Shown here piece by piece: positions 28,370 to 38,500 of a stretch of DNA of 64,000 nt. Position numbers and translations under genes: made by a program. How positions within the stretch are numbered: the stretch's first letter is position 1; each line of letters opens with the position of its first letter. Below the pieces are notes generated by a model. That model was not told the origin of the DNA and did not search any database. It worked only from the letters and a program-made list of their open reading frames with translations. Where the stretch lies: the NCBI RefSeq assembly GCF_002128425.1, contig NZ_NESS01000002.1, positions 310,001 through 374,000 on the forward strand, read 5' to 3'. This DNA comes from Gottfriedia acidiceleris (GTDB taxonomy: Bacteria; Bacillota; Bacilli; Bacillales; Bacillaceae_G).

Positions 28370-28537
28370 ATTGGAAAGAAGACAACAAGTGATTCTGATG
28401 ATGGTTTAACAATCTCGCAAAATGTTGATCTGATAGATTACCTTATTCCACTTTTAAGGGTAACATTAGTAATTGGAATTTTTGGAGCAATTGTTGGCTT
28501 AGGAATATTTGTAATAAAGAATAAAAAAATTAATTGA
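28370..28537 (+). pseudogene. C-terminal remnant of a small membrane protein
   Basis: An open frame without a start codon reads SDSDDGLTISQNVDLIDYL..., then a membrane helix (VTLVIGIFGAIVGLGIFVI) and a KNKK tail. It begins right after the ATPase terminator, so the 5' part has been lost. The family is not recognised. The terminator at 28546-28566 is its likely own end. Confidence 0.5.
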
Positions 28538-28545
28538 AATCCTTG

Positions 28546-28566
28546 ATCGACTGAGATAGTCGATTT
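28546..28566 (+). terminator. TAGTCGATTTTTT-type terminator 1
   Basis: TCGACT and AGTCGA form a perfect stem around a short loop, followed by TTTTTT. The 3' arm is repeated near 27437, 29510 and 29587. Confidence 0.75.
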
Positions 28567-28713
28567 TTTATTGAGGAAAATGGCAGTTTAGTTTAGTAGG
28601 ATTAATAGAATAATATTTTTTTGTGTTAGAAACAATATAGTTCATGGTAAAATATGGATATATTCTTGTGTTGAAAATTATTGAAAACTGATGATTTTTA
28701 GAGGGGAATTACG

Positions 28714-28874
28714 ATGATTAACGCTTTATTCATGATTGACTCAGTTTTCGGAGTTTTTTTCGATTATGGCAGTGTTAAATACACGGAAAATCCATAGGTA
28801 TTTACCAAAAATTTATGGAAAAAGGAAGAAAAAATAATCTTTCTTTCAGTATAGACCTTGATTTTGATGATTAA
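28714..28874 (+). pseudogene. Probable decayed small gene
   Basis: A good GAGGGGAA site leads to ATG 28714, but the frame closes after 27 codons (MINALFMIDSVFGVFF...). Other frames carry on with VLNTRKIHRYLPKIYGK and then KGRKNNLSFSIDLDFDD to TAA 28872-28874, as expected for a frameshifted gene of about 50 codons. The family is not recognised. Confidence 0.35.
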
Positions 28875-28920
28875 TATAAAAATCAATCCAAAAGAGTCTT
28901 CTTTATAAAGGAGAATGATT

Positions 28921-29070
28921 ATGAAAAAGAGCGTTAAACAAAGGGAAATTCAATCAAAATACAGAAGAATTATGAGTGAAAATAAAGAAAAGCCAGATAA
29001 AAATGGGATTTTTTTTGTCATCATATTGTTCATACTTCTTATATGCAACTTACTATTTAAAGGGTTTTAA
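28921..29070 (+). CDS. Small single-helix membrane protein, 49 aa
   Basis: A 49-codon frame starts after AAAGGAGAATG. The product has a basic N-terminal half (MKKSVKQREIQSKYRR) and one C-terminal membrane helix (FFVIILFILLICNLLF), so the N-terminus is probably cytoplasmic. No family is recognised. It lies 51 bases before the barstar gene on the same strand with no terminator between, so they may be co-transcribed. Confidence 0.6.
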   Translation: MKKSVKQREIQSKYRRIMSENKEKPDKNGIFFVIILFILLICNLLFKGF

Positions 29071-29121
29071 AATTGTTGAACCAATTTTATTTATAATTCA
29101 ATACTTTAAGGGGATTTAACT

Positions 29122-29475
29122 GTGTCAGTTACTTTAAAAGGCTTTTTAATATTACTGTTTGCACTATATCACATTCTTAATAGAGAAGAAGTTGAAAAAT
29201 CAGAAGTAGAAATTGATGTATCGAACATAAAAACAAACAAAGAGTTGCATCTTCTATTGAAAAAAAAGCTTAAATTTCCAAATATTTATGAAGAAAATTG
29301 GGAGGATTTTTGGGAAACAATTACCGGTCGGATTGAATTACCAAATAAGATTAAATTTGTTGGCTGGAAAGTTTTAGAATCAAGATTACCTGAAGATACA
29401 AAAATATTACAAGATTACATTCTCGAACATAATCTTGAGTTTCCAGATTGGGAATGTGAATGTTTATTCAACTAA
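29122..29475 (+). CDS. Barstar-family protein with N-terminal hydrophobic segment
   Basis: This 117-aa protein has a barstar domain from about residue 28 to 116: EIDVSNIKTNKELHLLLKK, then the diagnostic NWEDFWETITGRIELP and the FVGWKVLE strand. Barstar proteins bind and block barnase-type ribonucleases. No ribonuclease or toxin gene is next to it, so it may be an orphan immunity gene. Residues 1-22 add a hydrophobic stretch (KGFLILLFALYHIL) not usual for barstar; it could be a membrane anchor or the result of a changed start. The start is GTG after AAGGGG. A TAGTCGATTTTTTT-type terminator follows. Confidence 0.8.
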   Translation: MSVTLKGFLILLFALYHILNREEVEKSEVEIDVSNIKTNKELHLLLKKKLKFPNIYEENWEDFWETITGRIELPNKIKFVGWKVLESRLPEDTKILQDYILEHNLEFPDWECECLFN

Positions 29476-29492
29476 CACATGCTTAAGTTTAA

Positions 29493-29523
29493 TAAAAAAA
29501 TCGATTGTTTAGTCGATTTTTTT
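29493..29523 (+). terminator. TAGTCGATTTTTT-type terminator 2
   Basis: AAAAAAATCGA pairs perfectly with TCGATTTTTTT around TTGTTTAG, just after the barstar gene. Confidence 0.75.
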
Positions 29524-29559
29524 ATCTCACTAAAACGCAAGATTTACAAAAACTCTTAC

Positions 29560-29602
29560 TTTAGTCGAACAGCATGATTGGCTGAATAGTCGATTTTTTT
29601 AT
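29560..29602 (+). terminator. Extra TAGTCGATTTTTT element without a gene
   Basis: A TTAGTCGAACAGC...GCTG...TAGTCGATTTTTTT block lies 60 bases after the previous terminator with no gene between. It looks like the leftover end of a deleted cassette. Confidence 0.45.
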
Positions 29603-29693
29603 TGAATAAGTAAAAAATCTACCTAATTACCAAAGTTGTAAGGTTGGATTTAATTTAACTAAAACAATTTATTCTTTTAATCGAGGTGTTATT

Positions 29694-29891
29694 ATGATTT
29701 GGTTGTTATTAATAGATGTTATCTTGTTGTTTTTGACAATTACTTATTTTGTTAAAACCTTTTTAAATGGATTTAAGAATAGTATGACTTTTAAAGAAAT
29801 CATTAAATCAAATTACATATGGATTTTATTTTTTTTACTTATTCTTTATCCTATAATCTTCAAGGATTTAAATCGATATTTATTAAAATAA
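29694..29891 (+). CDS. Small two-helix membrane protein, 65 aa
   Basis: A 65-codon frame follows CGAGGTG at good spacing. Two hydrophobic helices (about residues 2-24 and 40-58) flank a short loop with FKNSMTFKEIIKSN. No family is recognised. Its placement behind the barstar gene and duplicated terminators puts it in the accessory cassette zone. Confidence 0.55.
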   Translation: MIWLLLIDVILLFLTITYFVKTFLNGFKNSMTFKEIIKSNYIWILFFLLILYPIIFKDLNRYLLK

Positions 29892-30006
29892 AACTAATGT
29901 AAAAGATGTCAACTTGAAACTATTACACCACTCTCCTTCATCTTGGACTAATTTGTTTTACATCCTCCATCAATGGCAAAACTATTGATAAAAGGAGGAG
30001 ATAAAA

Positions 30007-30315
30007 ATGACTCAAGATCGATTTGAAGAAGCGTATGAAATGTATAGAAATCAAAGTGAAAACGAACAAATGGTAGAAGAATCAGTGAATCAAGATAGGG
30101 AACATATTGTTGCAGTTCGTAAAAATGAAGATGGTGATTTAATTGGTTTTAGAACAAGTTTAAACCGTGAACTAGATTATCTTCAAGCTTTACAAGAAGC
30201 AAAAAGTGGAAATTTAGCATATGTTGATGTCATCCATAAATATGGTCGTGACATACTAAGAAGTGAACCGGATGGTATGGCAGAAAATAATTTGAGTAAT
30301 CTACCAGAATTTTAA
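30007..30315 (+). CDS. DUF3892-type protein, 102 aa
   Basis: This is a short soluble protein. A polar N-terminus is followed by EHIVAVRKNEDGDLIGFRT, a helix with DYLQALQEAKSGNLAYVDV and the C-terminal LRSEPDGMAENNLSNLPEF. The pattern (VRKNEDGDI...A..A..G.......GR..LRSxPDG...NNLxxLP) matches DUF3892, common in Bacillus. The function is unknown. AAAGGAGGAG precedes the ATG and a clean terminator follows. Confidence 0.75.
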   Translation: MTQDRFEEAYEMYRNQSENEQMVEESVNQDREHIVAVRKNEDGDLIGFRTSLNRELDYLQALQEAKSGNLAYVDVIHKYGRDILRSEPDGMAENNLSNLPEF

Positions 30316-30333
30316 AAATTAAGATAAAACAAG

Positions 30334-30364
30334 AAAGCTCAGTCTAAATTACTGAGCTTTTTAC
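30334..30364 (+). terminator. Terminator after the DUF3892 gene
   Basis: A perfect 10-bp stem, AAAGCTCAGT (30334-30343) with ACTGAGCTTT (30351-30360), is followed by TT. Confidence 0.85.
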
Positions 30365-30508
30365 AATGTCAATTTTGAAAACAAGAAGATACTCTATTAT
30401 TAATAAATATTAGGATCGATAGAAAACAAAAATAACTTGTCCACATTTTTGCTTTTTAAAATTGATGACCATACTTAGACATTAATAGTAACCAACAATA
30501 ATCATAGA

Positions 30509-30952
30509 TTAAGTTCCAAGAGTTCTTATTCTTGGTAATTCGAATTGTTCTGCACTCGCTGCTTCCATTCCTCCTCCTTCGTTATGCTCGGAATTAGTTC
30601 TAATTCTGCTTCTATTAAGTCTACTGTCTCTGATTTTTATTCCTTGCTGTCCTCCTAATTCATCATTATCTTGTCCTGCAATGCCACTTCTTCCATTACC
30701 ATCTGCAAATTGAGAATTAGTATTTGAAGTTTGACTATTGTTTCTAGCATTTTGTCCGCCTTGATTTGCGTTCATTCCAACATTTCGATTAATTTGTCCT
30801 CCGCCTTCAGCCCTTTGTTCGACTTGGACGCGATTCTCTTTAATTTCAATGTTGAAAAAATTAAAATTGATTGAATCATTCGGATTAGCGGATGCAAGGA
30901 TCTCCTGAATCTCTTCTTTTAATGCTTTGAAATCATCTAATTCTGCTGCCAT
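30509..30952 (-). CDS. Asn/Gly/Gln-rich protein of unknown family
   Basis: This 147-aa protein has two parts. The N-terminal 45 residues are a helix plus strands (MAAELDDFKALKEEIQEILA...NFFNIEIKENRVQV). The middle, about residues 48-105, is low-complexity and rich in Asn, Gly and Gln (GGGQINRN, NANQGGQNARNN). An Arg-rich end follows. No membrane segment or cysteine occurs. Such composition is common in spore-coat or surface proteins, but that is only a suggestion. AAAGGAG lies 14-15 bases before the ATG, a rather long spacing. Confidence 0.55.
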   Translation of the reverse strand: MAAELDDFKALKEEIQEILASANPNDSINFNFFNIEIKENRVQVEQRAEGGGQINRNVGMNANQGGQNARNNSQTSNTNSQFADGNGRSGIAGQDNDELGGQQGIKIRDSRLNRSRIRTNSEHNEGGGMEAASAEQFELPRIRTLGT

Positions 30953-31231
30953 AGTAAAATATACACACTCCTTTCTATCAATACTTACACTATATTCATT
31001 TTTAATAGATTCTGATTAGACATTTAATAGAATAAATTTCGACTTTTATGTAATTTAGTGAAAAAAAGGTCAAAGCAAACATTTTGAAAGAGTTATTTTT
31101 AGAAATATATTTTATTCTCCCGGAATTTTCAACTATAAATTTGTTGTTTTTCCCAAGAATTAGTTCCAAATTACATAGAATAATCATTATTTCACATTTA
31201 AATCATAGATTAGTAATGGAGTGTGATCTAG

Positions 31232-31528
31232 ATGAATCCTTTTTTAATAAAAATATTAAAATCATTTTGTGGTGTAATTGTCATCGACCTGTTTTTACTT
31301 ACTTATTGCTTGTTACTAGGGAGCTATTTTCATATTTTACATTCATTTACTTGGTTTGGATTTAAAATAATTGTTTTACCGTTTAGCATTTTAGCATTTA
31401 TTATTTCAATGGTTTATTTTAGTAAAAAAATAGAAATCGAGGCATTGGAAGATAGTAATGAGCTTGAAGAAGGTGAAATTGAACATTCAACAAGAATGGA
31501 AAAATACCATCAACTCGAAAAAAATTGA
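31232..31528 (+). CDS. Small membrane protein upstream of the triterpene cyclase
   Basis: This 98-aa protein has two hydrophobic helices (about residues 8-35 and 43-64) and an acidic C-terminal tail (EIEALEDSNELEEGEIEH). The ATG follows TGGAGTG. It ends 14 bases before the cyclase gene, so the two are very likely one transcript; a role in membrane association of the cyclase or its substrate is possible but unproven. No family is recognised. Confidence 0.65.
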   Translation: MNPFLIKILKSFCGVIVIDLFLLTYCLLLGSYFHILHSFTWFGFKIIVLPFSILAFIISMVYFSKKIEIEALEDSNELEEGEIEHSTRMEKYHQLEKN

Positions 31529-31542
31529 ATTGAGGTGGTAAA

Positions 31543-33408
31543 ATGGACCTCGAAAATATTGTTTTACGAAATATTGAAGAGCGGATCAATCGTCTAACAA
31601 GGAAACAAGGTGAAGATGGATCATGGGAATTTTGTTTTGAAGGTTCATTATTAACTGATAGTTTTATGGTTTTATTAATGAATGATCTAGAATACAAGAA
31701 TCAAAAGGTAATAGATGGGATTATTGATCGTATCATCAATCTTCAACATCCGAATGGAGCTTGGAAATTATACGAGGATGAAAAAGATGGAAACTTAACT
31801 GCAACTGTACAAGCTTACATAGCTTTACTAATTTCAAAAAAGTATACAAAAGAACATTCAAGTATGAAAAAAGCTGAAAAATTTATTCGTGAAAACGGCG
31901 GTATTAAAAAAACACATTTTATGTTAAAAATGATTCTGGCTACTCATGGTTTAATTGAGTATCCTAAATTATTTTACTTTCCAATGAGTTATTTTTTACT
32001 TCCAAATAAAATGCCGTTGAGTTTATTTGATTTAAGTAATTATGCTAGAGTTCACTTAGTTCCAATGATTCTTTGTATTAATAAGCGGTTTAAATTGAAA
32101 TTGGATGACAATCTAAATATCGATCATCTTCTAGAGACTAATGAAGTAGAATGGTTTTACGAAGAGCGAGGGAGTTTTTATCAATTTTTACTTGAGGAAG
32201 GTAAGAAGCTTGCTTCATATCCTCTTTATTTTCACCAGAAAGGATATGAAAAGGCTGAAAGATTTATTCTAGATCGTATTGAAACAAATGGAACATTTTA
32301 TAGCTATGGCAGTTCTACATTTTATATGGTCTATGCTTTAATGGCTTTAGGTTATGAATCAAATTCATCCGTTATTCAAAATGCACTTCATGGACTTTTA
32401 TCATACGCAACCGATACAGAAGCCGGACTTCATATTCAAAATTCACCATCGAAAGTATGGGATACTGCATTATTGTCTTATGCAATTCAAGAAGCTGGTT
32501 ACCAAGTAAGTGATCCAATCGTTTCGAAATCTTTAAGCTACTTAATTAAGAAGCAACAAAATATGATTGGGGACTGGTCGGTTCATGCTAAAAATTTAAG
32601 TCCTGGTGGTTGGGGATTTTCAGATGTTAACTCTTTTATTCCAGATAATGATGATACTGGCGCAGTTTTAAGGGCATTATCAAGAAGTGCTTTGAATCAA
32701 ACGACTATTCATGAAAGTTGGTTGAAGGGAGTTCATTTTTTACTTGGACTTCAAAATGAAGATGGTGGTTGGGGAGCATTCGAAAAAAATGTAACGAATA
32801 AATGGTTAACCTTTTTACCGATTGATAATGCAAAAGATGCAATCATTGATCCTTCTACTGCAGATTTAACAGGACGTGTATTGGAATTTATTGGGCATTA
32901 TACGACGATTTCAAAAGATGATCCGATTGTGAAGAAGACGGTTGATTGGCTATTAAAAAATCAGAAATCAAATGGAAGTTGGTATGGTAGATGGGGAATT
33001 TGTTATATATATGGAACTTGGGCAGCGATTACTGGTCTTAGAGCCGTGGGGATTCCTAAAAGTCATGAGGCAATTAAAAAAGCTGAGAAATGGTTAGTTA
33101 GTATTCAAAATGAAGACGGAGGCTGGGGAGAATCAGGTCTTTCACCTGTTAAAAATAAATATGTTCCTTTAAAATATAGTACTCCCAGTCAAACAGCATG
33201 GGCAGTCGATACTTTACTTTCGATTCGTAATAAAGAAGACGAAGTAATTAGAAAAGGGATTAAATTTTTAACGACTCAAAGTGAATTATCTAATAAAGCA
33301 TTAAATTATCCAACTGGATTAGGATTACCCGGTCAGTTTTACATTCATTATCATAGCTATAATGAAATTTATCCGCTATTAGCACTAGCACACTATAAAA
33401 ATAGTTAA
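31543..33408 (+). CDS. shc: Squalene-hopene / sporulene cyclase family protein
   Basis: This 621-aa class-II triterpene cyclase folds squalene or a C35 isoprenoid into polycyclic products at the membrane. The catalytic acid motif D-x-D-D-T is present as D368-N-D370-D371-T372. Several QW repeats are seen (GSWEF, NEDGGWGAF, NGSWYGRWG, NEDGGWGES). Length suits B. subtilis SqhC (sporulene synthase, also called tetraprenyl-beta-curcumene cyclase) as well as hopene cyclases; the sequence alone does not decide between them. GAGGTGG precedes the ATG. It follows a small membrane protein gene by 14 bases. Confidence 0.9.
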   Translation: MDLENIVLRNIEERINRLTRKQGEDGSWEFCFEGSLLTDSFMVLLMNDLEYKNQKVIDGIIDRIINLQHPNGAWKLYEDEKDGNLTATVQAYIALLISKKYTKEHSSMKKAEKFIRENGGIKKTHFMLKMILATHGLIEYPKLFYFPMSYFLLPNKMPLSLFDLSNYARVHLVPMILCINKRFKLKLDDNLNIDHLLETNEVEWFYEERGSFYQFLLEEGKKLASYPLYFHQKGYEKAERFILDRIETNGTFYSYGSSTFYMVYALMALGYESNSSVIQNALHGLLSYATDTEAGLHIQNSPSKVWDTALLSYAIQEAGYQVSDPIVSKSLSYLIKKQQNMIGDWSVHAKNLSPGGWGFSDVNSFIPDNDDTGAVLRALSRSALNQTTIHESWLKGVHFLLGLQNEDGGWGAFEKNVTNKWLTFLPIDNAKDAIIDPSTADLTGRVLEFIGHYTTISKDDPIVKKTVDWLLKNQKSNGSWYGRWGICYIYGTWAAITGLRAVGIPKSHEAIKKAEKWLVSIQNEDGGWGESGLSPVKNKYVPLKYSTPSQTAWAVDTLLSIRNKEDEVIRKGIKFLTTQSELSNKALNYPTGLGLPGQFYIHYHSYNEIYPLLALAHYKNS

Positions 33409-33521
33409 ATAATACTATTATGTAAACAAAGTATATTTATTTTTGGGAATTTTTCCATAAATGTCTTTTCTTTATCATATAAATATAGTAAACTGTGTTA
33501 TATTCAATATAACTAAATAAT

Positions 33522-33623
33522 CCTTATCGAGAGCGGTGGAGGGACTGGCCCTTTGAAACCCGGCAACTTTAGCGAAAGCTAAAAAGTGCTAAATCCAGCA
33601 TGTTTAAAACATGAGAGATAAGG
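33522..33623 (+). ncRNA. SAM-I (S-box) riboswitch aptamer
   Basis: The conserved S-box core is clear: CTTATCGAGAGCGGTGGAGG, GACTGGCCC, GAAACCCGGCAAC, a GCGAAAGC-capped hairpin, a GTGCTAAATCC segment and the closing GAGATAAGG that pairs with the 5' CTTATC. Bound SAM turns the downstream genes off. It controls the yitJ-metH pair. Confidence 0.95.
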
Positions 33624-33638
33624 CGTAATCTACATTTT

Positions 33639-33678
33639 AACGTCATTCTTTCATTTTTTGAGAGAATGGCGTTTTTTA
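33639..33678 (+). terminator. Riboswitch expression-platform terminator
   Basis: AACGTCATTCT (33639-33649) pairs with AGAATGGCGTT (33663-33673) and is followed by a T-run. It forms when SAM is bound. Confidence 0.85.
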
Positions 33679-33703
33679 TTTTATATAAACGGGAAGTGAT
33701 CGT

Positions 33704-35530
33704 ATGAGCTTATTGAAAAAGTTAAATGAAGGAATTGTTTTAGGTGATGGCGCAATGGGAACACTTTTGTATTCTGGAGGACTTCACAGCTGTTTTGAAG
33801 AACTCAATATTACTGAGCGTGATCGAATCATTCATATACATGAACAATATATAGATGCTGGCGCAGAAGTTATTCAAACAAATTCGTACGGGGCAAATGC
33901 TGGAAAACTAAGACAATATGGTTTGGAAAAACTGGTTAAGCAAATTAATCAAATGGCTGTTAGAAATGCTAGAGAGGCTTCAAAAGGAAGAGCTTTAGTA
34001 ATTGGTGGTATTGGTGGAATGAAATATGTAGGTTCTACTTTTACAACTCCTTTAGAACGCGAGATGATGCTACTTGAGCAAGCTTCTGCATTACTAGAAG
34101 AAGGCGTAGATGGAATCATGCTTGAAACATTTTATGATGAAAATGAATTATATGATGCGGTAAATCTATTAAGGGGAAGAACAGATTTACCGATTATTGC
34201 ACAAGTAACATTACAAGAAATTGGCGTTATGCAAAGTGGTCAATATATTGAAAAAATTCTTCCTAACTTAATTGATTTGGGTGCAGATGTAGTTGGTATC
34301 AATTGTCATCTTGGACCACTTCATATGCTTGAGTCTTTAAATACTGTTTCATTACCAACGAATGGTTACTTATCGGCATTTCCAAATTCAGGATTGCCAT
34401 TATACAATGAGGGGAAATATGTATACAAATCGAATCCAGAATATTTTGAAGATATGGCAAAACCATTTATTGAACAAGGCGTAAGACTAATTGGTGGATG
34501 TTGCGGTACAACACCTGCGCATATCGCTGCTTTACGAAGTAAGATTGATACTTTACAGCCTGTTACAAAAAAAGAAGTGAAAAACAGAACAATTAAAATT
34601 ACGATTCCTAAGCAGGTAGAACAAAAGAATGAAACTTTACCAGAAAAGGCAACAAAGAGAACGACAATCATTGCCGAACTTGATCCGCCAAAAACATTAC
34701 GAACGAGAAAGTTTTTTGAAGGAGCAAAAGCATTACATACCGCAGGGGCTGATGCAATTACGCTAGCAGATAATCCACTTGCTTCACCTAGAATTTCGAA
34801 TGTGGCGATGGCATCACTTCTTCAAAGATTGGATGTACCAGTCTTGACGCATTTAACTTGTCGAGATCGTAATATGATTGGACTTCAATCTCATTTAATG
34901 GGGCTATCAACATTAGGATTAAATGAAGTTCTTGCAATTACGGGCGATCCTGCAAGGGTTGGAGATTTTCCAGGTGCAACTTCAGTATATGATGTAGCAT
35001 CACTTGAACTGATTCGAATGATTAAAGAAATGAATGATGGAAGGCTTTATTCCGGTAAAAGCTTAGGAAATGGCACGAGATTTTCTGTTGCGGCTGCATT
35101 TAACCCGAATGTTCGGAAATTTGATGCGGCAATTAAAAGGCTTGAGAAAAAGGTCGAGGCTGGAGCTGATTATTTTTTAACTCAACCAATTTATGATTTT
35201 GAAACGATTGATAAGTTATATGAGGCAACACGTCATATTAAACAGCCAATATTTATTGGGATTATGCCACTAGTTAGTAAAAGGAATGCTGATTTTATTC
35301 ATTATGAAGTTCCAGGAATTACTTTATCCGAAGAAGTAAGAAATAGAATTACATCAGTTGAACCAGAGAAAGCAGTTGATGAAGGTAAAAAAATTGCAAA
35401 AGAGCTTATTCATTATGCTAAAGATAAATTTAACGGCATTTATTTAATCACTCCATTTTTGAAGTATGAAATAACCGAGGATTTAATTCAGTTTACTAAA
35501 AGCAGCAATAAAGAGGAGATACAACTATGA
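33704..35530 (+). CDS. yitJ: Bifunctional homocysteine S-methyltransferase / methylene-THF reductase
   Basis: This 608-aa fusion protein has two domains. Residues 1-290 form a homocysteine methyltransferase domain with zinc cysteines C201 (NCHLG) and C266-C267 (GGCCGTTPAHIAAL). From about residue 320 to 600 lies a methylenetetrahydrofolate reductase domain (TIIAELDPPKTL, LTHLTCRDRN, AITGDPAR, TQPIYD), which makes 5-methyl-THF. The architecture equals B. subtilis YitJ. The gene is directly behind the SAM riboswitch and overlaps metH by four bases (ATGA), so the methyl-THF maker and user are translationally coupled. Confidence 0.92.
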   Translation: MSLLKKLNEGIVLGDGAMGTLLYSGGLHSCFEELNITERDRIIHIHEQYIDAGAEVIQTNSYGANAGKLRQYGLEKLVKQINQMAVRNAREASKGRALVIGGIGGMKYVGSTFTTPLEREMMLLEQASALLEEGVDGIMLETFYDENELYDAVNLLRGRTDLPIIAQVTLQEIGVMQSGQYIEKILPNLIDLGADVVGINCHLGPLHMLESLNTVSLPTNGYLSAFPNSGLPLYNEGKYVYKSNPEYFEDMAKPFIEQGVRLIGGCCGTTPAHIAALRSKIDTLQPVTKKEVKNRTIKITIPKQVEQKNETLPEKATKRTTIIAELDPPKTLRTRKFFEGAKALHTAGADAITLADNPLASPRISNVAMASLLQRLDVPVLTHLTCRDRNMIGLQSHLMGLSTLGLNEVLAITGDPARVGDFPGATSVYDVASLELIRMIKEMNDGRLYSGKSLGNGTRFSVAAAFNPNVRKFDAAIKRLEKKVEAGADYFLTQPIYDFETIDKLYEATRHIKQPIFIGIMPLVSKRNADFIHYEVPGITLSEEVRNRITSVEPEKAVDEGKKIAKELIHYAKDKFNGIYLITPFLKYEITEDLIQFTKSSNKEEIQL

Positions 35531-38500
35531 AAACTTTAGATGTAGCATTAAAAGAAAAAATATTACTTCTTGATGGAGCAATGGGAACGATGATCCAACA
35601 AAGAAACTTAACAGCAGAAGACTTTGGTGGAGAAGAATATGAGGGATGTAATGAATATTTAGTTGTTACAAGACCCGATGTTATACAAGAAATTCATGAG
35701 GAGTATATAGAAGCAGGTTCTGACATTATCGAAACGAACACATTTGGAGCAACAAATATCGTTTTATCCGATTATAATTTACAGCATTTAGATATTGAAC
35801 TAAATGAAATTGCAGCAAGGATAGCAAGGCAAGCAGTTGAAGCATCGGGTAAAGATGTATATGTTGCAGGTGCAATGGGGCCAACAACGAAAGCAATCAG
35901 TGTTACAGGCGGTGTAACTTTTGATGAATTAATTACTGCATATAATCGACAAGCAACTGGATTAATAAATGGTGGCGTCGATGTTTTATTAGTTGAAACT
36001 TGTCAAGATATGAGAAATGTAAAAGCTGCATGTATTGGGATTAGTGATGCATTTAACGAATTAAATATAAAATTACCAGTTATGATTTCCGGAACAATTG
36101 AACCGATGGGGACAACATTAGCAGGTCAAACGATAGATGCTTTTTATTTAGCCATTGAACATATTACGCCTATATCAGTTGGATTAAACTGTGCAACAGG
36201 ACCTGAGTTTATGAGAGATCATGTTCGTACATTGTCGGAGCTATCTGAGACTTTTGTTTCTTGTTATCCAAATGCTGGCTTACCAGATGAAGACGGACAC
36301 TATCATGAATCACCAGAATCATTAGCAATAAAAGTACGTGATTTTGCTGAACAAGGATGGATCAATATTATAGGTGGTTGTTGTGGAACAACCCCAGATC
36401 ATATTAAAGCAATGAAAGAAGCGATAAGTGGAATTACACCTCGTCAGCCTAAAAAAAGAGAGGATCATGCTGTAAGTGGTTTAGAATCACTTCGATATGA
36501 TGATAGTATGCGACCACTTTTCGTCGGTGAAAGAACAAATGTTATTGGGTCTCGTAAATTTAAAAATTTAATAGCTGACGGAAAATTTGAAGAAGCTTCA
36601 GAAATTGCGAGAGCTCAAGTGAAAAAAGGTGCTCATGTAATCGACGTTTGTATGGCTGATCCAGATCGCGATGAAGTTGAGGATATGGAAAACTTCATAA
36701 AGCAATTAGTGAATAAAGTAAAAGTTCCAATTATGATTGATTCAACTGATGAAAAAGTAATTGAATTAGCATTAACTTATATTCAAGGTAAAGCGATTAT
36801 TAATTCGATCAATCTTGAAGATGGTGAGGAACGCTTTGAGAAGATCTTACCTTTCATTCATAAATATGGTGCTGCAGTTGTAGTAGGTACGATTGATGAA
36901 GATGGGATGGCTGTATCAGCAGAAAGAAAATTAGAAATTGCCAAAAGAAGTTATCAACTATTAACTGAAAAATATAAGATTCGTGCTACAGACATCATCT
37001 TTGATCCACTTGTTTTCCCTGTTGGAACAGGTGATACACAATATATCGGTTCTGCAAAAGCAACAATTGATGGCATTAAATTAATTAAAGATGAATTTCC
37101 GGAGTGTTTAACGATCTTAGGTTTAAGTAATATTTCTTTCGGATTACCAAATGCTGGTCGTGAAGTATTAAATGCAGTTTTCTTATACCATTCTACAAAA
37201 GCAGGTCTTGATTATGCGATTGTTAATACTGAAAAACTGGAACGATTCGCTTCAATTCCTGCAAAAGAGCGTGAGCTTGCTGAAAATTTATTATTTCATA
37301 CGTCTCAAGAAACATTAGATAAATTTGTTGAGCATTTTAGAAATTCAGTAAAGAAAGAAGAAAAACCAAAAGAACAGCTTCCAATTGAAGAAAGGTTAGC
37401 CGCTTGTGTAATTGAAGGTTCAAAACAAGGATTAATTGAAGATTTACAGGCTTGTCTTGATAGAGGAGACACACCACTAAATATTATTAATGGTCCACTA
37501 ATGACTGGGATGGATGAAGTTGGAAGACTTTTTAATAATAATGAACTAATCGTAGCTGAAGTATTACAAAGTGCAGAAGTTATGAAGGCATCTGTAAACT
37601 TTTTAGAGCAATTTATGGAGAAAACTGAAAGCTCTAGAAAAGGAAAAGTTATCTTAGCAACAGTTAAAGGTGATGTTCATGATATCGGTAAGAACTTGGT
37701 TGATATTATTTTGACGAATAATGGCTTTGATGTCGTCAATTTAGGAATTAATATTCGACCAGATGATTTAATTACAAAGATTCGTGAAAACAAACCAGAC
37801 ATTATTGGATTATCAGGTTTATTAGTAAAGTCTGCTCAACAAATGGTCATTACAGCTGGTGACTTAAAAAGTGCCGGAATTAACACACCAATTTTAGTTG
37901 GTGGAGCTGCATTAACTAGAAAATTTACTGAAAACCGTATTCAACCAATTTACGATGGATTAGTTGTTTACTCTAATGACGCTATGACTGGTTTAGATTT
38001 AGCAAATAAAATTGTTAATCCAGCTGAGTTAAAAGCATTAGAAGATAAGAAAAAAGCAATTAAAAAAATAGACAATGTAATTGAATTGCCTGTTCCAGAA
38101 ATTAGTACAAAGAGATCAGCAATACAAAAGTCAGATTGTCTAGTTCCTTCATCATTAAGTAAAACGGTCATAAAAAATATTCCAGTAGCTCAAGTGGCAC
38201 CATTTATTAATTATCAAATGCTAATAGGACATCATTTAGGTGTGAAAGGTAAGTGGGAAAATCAAGAACGTGGCCAAGAGTTATACGAGTTAGTTCAAGA
38301 ATTCTTAAAAGATGGAAATGAATATTTCGACTGCCAAGTAATCTATCAATTTTTCCCAGCTCAAAGTGATGGCAATGATGTCATTATCTATGATTCTGAA
38401 ACTAAAAAACCGATTGAGCGTTTCCAATTTCCAAGACAAAGAAAAGAGCCTAACCTTTGTATAAGCGACTTTTTAAATCCTGTTGGTGAAGAAATGGATT

